This document shows, piece by piece, positions 1-5,858 of a stretch of 8,272 nt of DNA (positions are counted from its first letter, which is position 1; the number at the start of each line of letters is the position of its first letter). The position numbers and the translations under genes are program-made. The notes under the pieces were generated by a model. That model had not been told where the DNA came from. It made no database searches and saw nothing but the letters and a program-made list of their open reading frames with translations. This stretch comes from an uncultured Saprospiraceae bacterium (lineage in GTDB: Bacteria; Bacteroidota; Bacteroidia; Chitinophagales; Saprospiraceae). The stretch lies in assembly GCA_938002705.1 (NCBI GenBank), contig CALLAG010000155.1, positions 1-8,272 of the forward strand, read 5' to 3'.

Positions 1-69
1 AATAAAATTAATTTAGGTGCATTACTATTTTGGCATATTGACTACAGTTGTACTTTGTGTGTATATCTC

Positions 70-104
70 AAAAAAAAAAAGGCTGCCCGAAACCGAGCAG
101 CCTT
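70..104 (-). terminator. Rho-independent terminator of the T9SS-exported protein gene
   Basis: Read on the minus strand, the arms AAGGCTGC and GCAGCCTT (97-104 and 79-86) form a perfect 8-bp stem. It can be extended by a G-U pair and two G-C pairs to 11 bp closed by a GUUU loop. An uninterrupted run of eleven T follows (70-80, overlapping the stem foot by two bases). It lies about 33 bases beyond the stop codon of the 138-2606 gene. On the plus strand the hairpin is followed only by a weak, broken T stretch, so it should work mainly in the minus direction. Confidence 0.93.
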
Positions 105-137
105 AATCTTTATATCTAAATTTCTAAAAATAGAATA

Positions 138-2606
138 TTACTTCTGTATGATAACTTTCTTACTTGTAAGTCCTTCTTCTGTTCTTACATTTAAGTAGTA
201 TAATCCTGTAGGGATAGTTGCTACATTCATTTCTATTCTACCTGTGACAGAATTGTAGTTTTTAGTAGCGATTACTTTTCCTTGTATATCTACTAACTCA
301 AGATTAACATCTGTAGCAATATTACCTAAGTTCATATCTACGAATAGTACCTCAGATACTGGATTAGGGAATACAGATATAGACTGATCATTAACTAAGT
401 CTTCTGTGTCTGTAGTTATTTCTCCGATTGTAAGTGGAATATAAGCTGCATAGGCGTCTGCTCCTCCATTACCATCATTAAATAATAATGGACCGAATGA
501 TCTATCGTCCTCATCGCCTTCTAATCCTGTAGCTAAGAAGCTACCTACTGAACGAGCTTCTCCGTCAGGTAATAATTGTGTAAATGCAAAGTTAGTAGGT
601 TGGAAATCTACATCACGATCTACACCACCGTTAACCACTCTACCGAAGAATGTAACATCAGCGTTACCGATAGGTCTTGTATGTACTGCAACAACGTAAT
701 CAGTGTTATCCTCTAATTTGATACTTTCTCCTGGTGCAGCTACATTATCGAATACGAACTCGATGTTATCATAGTTTTGACCTGTCTGAGAAGATACGAT
801 AAGACTTGACTGACCTATAAGGACTCTTTCTGATGGTCCAGGAGCTGCACCGTCTACTCTTCCGTTATTATTAAGATCTCTCCACTTGTATAGGTCTGCT
901 GTTATGATACCATTAAATGCTGTTCCAGCATTAACAGTGAATCCGTAGTTACAAGATATTGCTCTCTTACCTGCTCCATCTGATACTCTATAGACATTCG
1001 CATATGTATAGAAAGACTGACCTGCAGGTGCTATACCTGAGAAAGTACCACCATCATCAGGACCAATAGTCTTTCTGAAAGTATCTCCACCTATAGTGAA
1101 ATCATATGACCAAGAGTTATTACCCGGATCTGTATCTGATTCAGAATCTACTGTATAAGTTACTCTGTAAGTACCATCTTCTGTAGGCGTCCAGCTCATA
1201 GGAAGTACTTGGTTCTGCGAGATTAATACATTCTCTGGTGTGACACCACATGTAATATCATCATAATCTAACGTTTCTCTATAAGCTTCAGTTAATGTTG
1301 TAAGATTCAATACATCTACGGTGAGTGTGTTACCAGTTGATGTGGATACACCGATATTTTCAAGATCTATCATGAATACCATCTCTTCGTACTGACCTGA
1401 TGGAGATACGATGTTAGGATACTTAGATGCCCAAGAATCGTTAACTCTGATATCTGATACATCACCTATATCTTCTATGATTACGTCATCGATAGCCCAG
1501 TAGTAGAATGCTCCTCTGTATAAGAATGCAAATCTAAAATTAGCCGCATCATTGTATCCACATAGAGTTATTGATCTCTGACCATTACCTGTCTCGTTAA
1601 CTGGTATGTCATCATTAACTGTTATTGTATCTGAGAAAGTCATACCTCCATCTCTACTTAATAATACGAAGTATTGACTCTGGAAGTGTCTTAATGATTG
1701 TGACCAACTAAGTCTAAATCCTCCTGAGCTCCCTACAGCAGCTAAGTCTATCTCAGGTGATATTAGTAATCCCTCACAGTAGATTCCTGCAGCAGCATCA
1801 CTTATACATACACCGTCATTAAATCCAGTATCTGCAGCACCGTCTGCTTCTCCAGCAGTATCGTAGAAGTCAGAATCAAATAACATAACACCATTACATG
1901 CAGTAGGCGTATCTGCTAGACCTGCTCCGAAAGCACCTCTGTCTAATCTACCTTCTCTATCAAAGAACCATCCGCCATCTTCGAGATTAAGACCAGTACC
2001 TTTATCTACTGACCATCCGTTAAGACCTCCGTCGAATGCGCCTTCGCCGTTAGCTCCCCATATGATCTCAGGACCGTAAGTAGGCGCTGGACATAAGAAA
2101 TCAAATGTGATCGTTACTGGACCATCTGCCATATTCATCTTAAGAGTCTGGCAGCTGTTGTAAGAAATACCTACTGTAAGTACAGTGATATCATCCGTAG
2201 GATCTGAGCCACCTCCAGGTATGATCGCTGTATCAGAAATATCAGCTCCAGATTGTGGATCCAGTTCTGAGTTACAGATAACTACTGCCACAGCTCCTGC
2301 TGCTTGTGCATTTCTTACTTTATTTACAAATGCACATGAACCTCTGTCTACAACTGCAATCTGAGCAGTTACATCATTGACAAGAGCCTCGCATGCATCA
2401 TTCACAGGATCTGTACCGTCTTCTCCGAGTATTGCTCCAGCAGAGATCTCTAATGTCGGATTTCCAAATGCCGCAAGACCAAAGTTATACTCTGTGTCCA
2501 TTCCATTGCTTGTTACAGTCATCACATTGATGTTCTGCGCATTCATGATGCCGACAGATAGTAGTGACAATAAAGCAAAAACAATTGTTGTAAAATTTAA
2601 TTTCAT
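138..2606 (-). CDS. Secreted PA-domain protein with T9SS type A sorting domain
   Basis: This is an 822-residue protein predicted to be exported by Sec and then moved across the outer membrane by the type IX system. Residues 1-24 are a signal peptide (hydrophobic 8-20, cleavage near MNA-Q). Residues about 55-160 are a protease-associated (PA) domain, with AVVDRGSCAF, a probable C71-C91 disulfide and the NAQAAGAVAVVI helix-strand motif. Residues about 180-380 look like a MAM or jelly-roll beta-sandwich (SPEIDL near 283, YYWAIDDVII at 368-377). About 384-505 resembles a CARDB-type Ig-like domain. About 510-730 is a further beta domain with a possible calcium loop, DLNNNGRVD (577-585). Residues 742-822 are the sorting domain (SVFPNPVS, then PTGLYYLNV and a KKVIIQK end). 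No catalytic domain of a known protease or other hydrolase is visible, so the activity is unknown; adhesion or substrate binding is a guess. The ATG is preceded by an A-rich leader without Shine-Dalgarno site. Arginine is almost always AGA, suggesting high expression. It appears monocistronic, with its own terminator. Confidence 0.93.
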   Translation of the reverse strand: MKLNFTTIVFALLSLLSVGIMNAQNINVMTVTSNGMDTEYNFGLAAFGNPTLEISAGAILGEDGTDPVNDACEALVNDVTAQIAVVDRGSCAFVNKVRNAQAAGAVAVVICNSELDPQSGADISDTAIIPGGGSDPTDDITVLTVGISYNSCQTLKMNMADGPVTITFDFLCPAPTYGPEIIWGANGEGAFDGGLNGWSVDKGTGLNLEDGGWFFDREGRLDRGAFGAGLADTPTACNGVMLFDSDFYDTAGEADGAADTGFNDGVCISDAAAGIYCEGLLISPEIDLAAVGSSGGFRLSWSQSLRHFQSQYFVLLSRDGGMTFSDTITVNDDIPVNETGNGQRSITLCGYNDAANFRFAFLYRGAFYYWAIDDVIIEDIGDVSDIRVNDSWASKYPNIVSPSGQYEEMVFMIDLENIGVSTSTGNTLTVDVLNLTTLTEAYRETLDYDDITCGVTPENVLISQNQVLPMSWTPTEDGTYRVTYTVDSESDTDPGNNSWSYDFTIGGDTFRKTIGPDDGGTFSGIAPAGQSFYTYANVYRVSDGAGKRAISCNYGFTVNAGTAFNGIITADLYKWRDLNNNGRVDGAAPGPSERVLIGQSSLIVSSQTGQNYDNIEFVFDNVAAPGESIKLEDNTDYVVAVHTRPIGNADVTFFGRVVNGGVDRDVDFQPTNFAFTQLLPDGEARSVGSFLATGLEGDEDDRSFGPLLFNDGNGGADAYAAYIPLTIGEITTDTEDLVNDQSISVFPNPVSEVLFVDMNLGNIATDVNLELVDIQGKVIATKNYNSVTGRIEMNVATIPTGLYYLNVRTEEGLTSKKVIIQK

Positions 2607-2725
2607 AAGTGTTTAATTTTTTTGGTATATCTTAATTATAATTTCATTTACTAAAACGTGACTAAAGTAATAAATAATCATGTAGTGTTGTTCGGTGTTT
2701 ACATCTATTATGGGCTCTTACATTT

Positions 2726-3673
2726 TTATTCATATATAAATATCTGAAAATCAGCATAATTGATAAATGAAACGCCTTGCTTTTTGCAGACATATGCCCC
2801 ACATTTATTAGAGATAGTTGCCATATCACGACAGGTCATATCATGAAGTAATAACACAGCCAGTATACTGATCACAGTATCCCCAGCTCCTGATACATCT
2901 GCTGATGGTAATGAGATGCCGCTTATGATGCCATAACTATCTCCATTCTGATAATATATACCGTGCTCTGCGAGCGTGACAAAAATAAAGTCAGGACTGG
3001 TTATGTCGATCTTTCTTAGTGCTTCATTGATGATGTCTTTATCAGGACTTATTTTACTACCGTACTGATGCTCAAGCTCTTTTAAGTTAGGTTTGAATAA
3101 GTCACAATTAGATAGAATCTGAAAATTATTGTGCTTGGGATCTACACATAATTTTATATCATTATCAGTACACAAGGACTGTATGCTATTAATTAGTCGT
3201 TCTGTTATAACGCCTTTGTTATAGTCTTGGATAATAATTAATTCTATACCTCGTGTAGCTAATGTGCTGATATGGTTAAGTAATGCTTCTTCGATATGCT
3301 CATCTACAGATTCTGTAAGCTCATGATCTAGTCGCAGGTATTGCTTGTATGATTCGTCTACATATCTTGTTTTTATTGTGGTAGGTCTTTTGTTATCTGT
3401 GACCTTATGTAGTTTGATATTATTCTCCTCACATAGTTGCGATAGTAATAGAGCTCCATTATCATCGCCAGTTACTGATATGAGAGATACATCTTGATTG
3501 AGCTTAGCGAGATTATAGGCAACATTAGCAGCACCACCGAGTCTATCTTCTGTTCTTGTATAATCAATAATGGCACAGTCCGCCTCAGGAGAATTTCTAT
3601 TATGTTGACCGATGACATATCTGTCTATCATCACATCACCGATAACTAATATTTTAGAAGATTTAATTTTCAT
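2726..3673 (-). CDS. rfaE1: PfkB-family heptose-7-phosphate kinase (RfaE1/HldE kinase domain)
   Basis: This 315-residue cytoplasmic ribokinase-family enzyme probably phosphorylates D-glycero-D-manno-heptose 7-phosphate at C1 with ATP, an early step toward ADP-heptose for the LPS inner core. HldE-type signatures run along the whole length: GDVMIDRYVIG (12-22), RLGGAANVAYNLA (44-56), TIKTRYV and QYLRLDHE (99-118), IIQDYNKGVI (147-156), VDPK (177-180), KPNLKE (194-199), VTLAEHG (232-238) and the PfkB signature DVSGAGDTVI (259-268), whose D265 is the expected catalytic base. The length matches the kinase half of bifunctional HldE. The C-terminal cytidylyltransferase-like half is absent, so the adenylyltransferase must be a separate gene, as in many Bacteroidota. 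The ATG lies inside the end of kdtA (11-base overlap), implying co-transcription and coupled translation. Another PfkB sugar kinase is possible, but the neighbouring Kdo transferase supports the LPS assignment. Confidence 0.87.
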   Translation of the reverse strand: MKIKSSKILVIGDVMIDRYVIGQHNRNSPEADCAIIDYTRTEDRLGGAANVAYNLAKLNQDVSLISVTGDDNGALLLSQLCEENNIKLHKVTDNKRPTTIKTRYVDESYKQYLRLDHELTESVDEHIEEALLNHISTLATRGIELIIIQDYNKGVITERLINSIQSLCTDNDIKLCVDPKHNNFQILSNCDLFKPNLKELEHQYGSKISPDKDIINEALRKIDITSPDFIFVTLAEHGIYYQNGDSYGIISGISLPSADVSGAGDTVISILAVLLLHDMTCRDMATISNKCGAYVCKKQGVSFINYADFQIFIYE

Positions 3674-4892
3674 TCAGGACTGCTTGTATATCTTTTGTTA
3701 ATAATTCTATACGACTCCAATTGTTGTCTATGAAGTTATCACATCTCTTAACATGATCTTCGGTATCAATAAGATTTAATTTCTCAATTGTTTTTCCGAA
3801 TTGTCTTCTTGACTCCATGACATCTAATAATCCAAATTTATTTAAGGTTATGGCCATAGGAAATTTTTCGATATTGGGTCCACAAAATACTTTCACACCA
3901 TAGACTAAAGGTTCTATAACATTGTGTGGGCCCTTAGAGAAACCGCCTCCGACATAGGCTATATCTGCATATCGGTATAGGAATTTAAGATCTCCTAATG
4001 TATTGACTATCATTATATTACAGGCAGTGTTATCTGTTAAGAATTTGTAGCTTCTACTGAGATTATTTGTTATCTGTGCTATAGATACCTCATCTATATC
4101 ATGAGGAGCTATGATGTAATTATATTGCTCATTGTGGTTAATATAATCCGTTACCATATTGATATCCTCGCTTGTGAGACTGCCTATTATGATGACAGGC
4201 TTCTCAGGATTAACCATTTCTATAGCTTTAAAATCTAATTTTTTATTTTCTACTGCTTTGTCTACTCTTGTGTCACCTATGATCTTTACGTTATTAATAC
4301 TATGTGATCTTAGGATCTTCTCAGACTCCTGATTATGAGCAAATATGATTCTGGATTTTCGTATGAGTTGGAGAAACGGGTCAGCTATCCAGTTAAATAA
4401 ATAAGAACTTTCATTAAGGTGTAGGCTGGTGTAATAATAGGGGATTTTTCTCTCGACTAACGCCTGTAGAAGATTAAACCAAAAGTCGTATTTGATAAAT
4501 ATTACAGCTTTAGGTTTTATTATTTCTATGAGTCTTCTTTGATTTGATAAGGTGTCTAATGGCAGGTATATCTTACAGTAATCGGAATCTTTGAATGTAA
4601 CATTAGTGTATCCTGATGGAGAGAAGAAACTGACGACGATTTTTACATGAGGAATAGCGTTTTTTAGCTGAGCAATAATTGGTTTTGACATTTCATACTC
4701 TCCATATGATGCTGCATGGATCATGATGATAGGTGCATCGTGCCATTTTTCTATTTCGTTTTTTATAATAGAAAACTGATCTCTACGACCTTCTGACCAT
4801 AGGGACGCTTTGGTATGAAAAAATGAGGCTACATAGACAAGTAATCCGTAAGCCCGTATACCTATACTGTAGGTGAATAGTAATATGCTCAA
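3663..4892 (-). CDS. waaA: 3-deoxy-D-manno-octulosonic acid (Kdo) transferase
   Basis: This 409-residue GT-B glycosyltransferase (KdtA/WaaA) moves Kdo from CMP-Kdo to lipid A precursor on the cytoplasmic face of the inner membrane. Residues 3-24 are a hydrophobic N-terminal anchor. HAASYGEYE (59-67) carries the expected catalytic Glu (E65). SFFSPSGY (88-95), YLPLD (109-113) and KYDFWFN (134-140, where proteobacteria have ETELWPN) complete the N-terminal half. The C-terminal half shows GDTRVDK (206-212), IAPHD (261-265) and the donor-site block VGGGFSKGPHNVIEP (314-328), with E327 conserved. Length is normal for the family. The start is TTG: an in-frame stop at 4920-4922 rules out a longer form, no ATG or GTG lies between, the first ATG is codon 57, and AGGAGG sits seven bases upstream. 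That start overlaps the stop of the barrel gene as TTGA. A bifunctional or monofunctional mode cannot be told from sequence. Confidence 0.95.
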   Translation of the reverse strand: MSILLFTYSIGIRAYGLLVYVASFFHTKASLWSEGRRDQFSIIKNEIEKWHDAPIIMIHAASYGEYEMSKPIIAQLKNAIPHVKIVVSFFSPSGYTNVTFKDSDYCKIYLPLDTLSNQRRLIEIIKPKAVIFIKYDFWFNLLQALVERKIPYYYTSLHLNESSYLFNWIADPFLQLIRKSRIIFAHNQESEKILRSHSINNVKIIGDTRVDKAVENKKLDFKAIEMVNPEKPVIIIGSLTSEDINMVTDYINHNEQYNYIIAPHDIDEVSIAQITNNLSRSYKFLTDNTACNIMIVNTLGDLKFLYRYADIAYVGGGFSKGPHNVIEPLVYGVKVFCGPNIEKFPMAITLNKFGLLDVMESRRQFGKTIEKLNLIDTEDHVKRCDNFIDNNWSRIELLTKDIQAVLNEN

Positions 4893-5638
4893 TAGAAAAC
4901 CTCCTCTGATTCTCGCAAATCAAATATGGGCAAATACCACTTAGCAGACAGACCTATCATGAGATCTAATCTTCTTCTATCGTCTGGCATCTGAGTATCA
5001 AAGTTGACGGCACGTGTATTCTTAGTGAATGCTTGATTAAATGTAAGTGCAATCTCGTAGTTGACGCTTCTACTTTTGCCTATATGTAGGTACTTTATGG
5101 CTTGCTTAATATAAGGGCCCATGGTGTTGCGATCATACCCCTTAGCATAATCACCAGTTACCTGGCCCGTGTTATTATTATCGTCTTGTATTCTGATATT
5201 ATGTTGTAGAAGTCCTACACCCAGTCCTATCGCTAATCCTGCCTTAGGGTTATTCCTTACAGCTATGATGTTCTTACTGGCATACAGACCTATAACAGCT
5301 CCTCTCTGCCTTAAGAATACATCAGCTAATTGTCCATTATTGCCTATTATTCTACCATTATCAAGACGATATGGGGCGAGTACATCTTCATTAACATTAT
5401 CACCGAAGATGATACCGCCTTCTAATCCGAAAGTACCATTGAATTTAGCATTGTATATATCTAAGGATAGAAGAGCCCTGAAATTAGCACCAAATCTATC
5501 AGCCATATCACCAGCTGGAATATCTAATCCATAACTAAATCCTAAGCCGACAAAGTTCTCCTCTCTGTAGTCGTTTTGACTACTAAGAGTACTTAATAAT
5601 GAGAAAAAGAGCAAGATTACAAGGCATCGATGTATCAT
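4889..5638 (-). CDS. Outer-membrane beta-barrel protein of unknown function, first gene of the LPS-core operon
   Basis: This 249-residue protein has a signal peptide (1-20, MIHRC then a hydrophobic run to LSSQ). The remainder is made of short amphipathic beta-strands alternating with polar turns: VGLGFSYGLDIP (30-41), TFGLEGGIIFG (69-79), GAVIGLYASKNI (113-124), KAGLAIGLGVGLL (132-144), VNYEIALTFNQAFTKN (192-207) and LDLMIGLSAKWYLPIF (224-239). Glycine and aromatic residues flank the strands, and it ends in an aromatic residue, as outer-membrane barrels often do. I estimate eight to ten strands. It resembles the broad PorT/OmpA-like barrel group of Bacteroidota, but no specific function is recognisable. 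The ATG at 5638 sits at the start of a good signal peptide. Its stop codon overlaps the waaA start by four bases, so the two are probably co-translated. That hints at a role linked to LPS or envelope assembly (inference). Confidence 0.86.
   Translation of the reverse strand: MIHRCLVILLFFSLLSTLSSQNDYREENFVGLGFSYGLDIPAGDMADRFGANFRALLSLDIYNAKFNGTFGLEGGIIFGDNVNEDVLAPYRLDNGRIIGNNGQLADVFLRQRGAVIGLYASKNIIAVRNNPKAGLAIGLGVGLLQHNIRIQDDNNNTGQVTGDYAKGYDRNTMGPYIKQAIKYLHIGKSRSVNYEIALTFNQAFTKNTRAVNFDTQMPDDRRRLDLMIGLSAKWYLPIFDLRESEEVFY
4900..4907 (-). promoter_or_regulatory. Strong Shine-Dalgarno site deciding the TTG start of waaA
   Basis: On the minus strand the sequence reads AGAGGAGG, then seven bases (TTTTCTA), then TTG. 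AGGAGG is fully complementary to the usual 16S anti-Shine-Dalgarno core and the spacing is ideal. It is embedded in the last codons of the upstream barrel gene (Glu-Glu-Val-Phe-Tyr-stop). None of the other four genes in the window shows a comparable site, as expected for Bacteroidota, which makes this one informative for start choice. Confidence 0.8.
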
Positions 5639-5858
5639 AGTATAAAGTTAAGGAAAACCATGAAGTCTAATCTAATTAGGAGCTATTTATACATAAAGCA
5701 AATGTGGCTAAGTGTAATATGCTAATATTATAAGTTATTTAGATATGATCGTAGGGGCAAAAACGACGATATTATGTACTTTCGTCAGAGAATAACATAT
5801 TGAAATTATACTTAATGTATAATGTGTTAATATAAAAGCATAACAACCAAGATAGATA
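5639..5858. other. Divergent intergenic region between LPS-core operon and polysaccharide-export gene
   Basis: These 220 very AT-rich bases must hold the promoters for both directions. I searched for the Bacteroidota pattern (TTTG, then about 19-21 bases, then TAnnTTTG) on both strands and found only single-mismatch -7 look-alikes (TACTTTCG near 5777 on plus; CACATTTG near 5698-5705 on minus), neither with a convincing -33 TTTG. No promoter is therefore called. The region contains an inverted repeat at 5805-5823, a weaker one at 5715-5730, and an eight-codon reading frame leading into the barrel gene. Confidence 0.7.
5805..5823. repeat. Inverted repeat ATTATAC-N5-GTATAAT, possible operator
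   Basis: Two perfect 7-base arms (5805-5811 and 5817-5823) are separated by TTAAT. The repeat ends 35 bases before the start codon of the export gene, a suitable place for a dimeric regulator or a hairpin in the 5' leader. The arms are AT-rich and such repeats do arise by chance in this composition, so regulatory function is only a hypothesis. No T-run follows, so it is not a terminator. Confidence 0.4.

Noticed and set aside
2377..2616. Plus-strand ORF of 79 codons across the start of the exported protein gene
   Set aside because: It is antisense to a signal peptide and PA domain that are clearly coding, and its sequence shows no recognisable domain. Shadow frame.
2607..2725. Promoter for the exported protein gene or terminator for the LPS-core operon
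   Set aside because: No consensus -33/-7 pair and no stable hairpin with T-run could be found; TACTTTAG near 2652-2659 on the minus strand is only a partial -7 match.
5169..5534. Plus-strand ORF of 121 codons inside the barrel gene
   Set aside because: Antisense to a protein with clear signal peptide and beta-strand pattern; Ser/Pro/Leu-rich composition typical of a shadow frame.
5715..5730. Inverted repeat TAATAT-N4-ATATTA
   Set aside because: Only six bases per arm and purely A/T; expected by chance in this intergenic composition.
5777..5784. TACTTTCG as a Bacteroidota -7 promoter element for the export gene
   Set aside because: One mismatch to TAnnTTTG and no TTTG at the -33 distance.
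5765..5786. Inverted repeat GACGA-N12-TCGTC
   Set aside because: Five-base arms with a long spacer; too weak to support an operator or hairpin.
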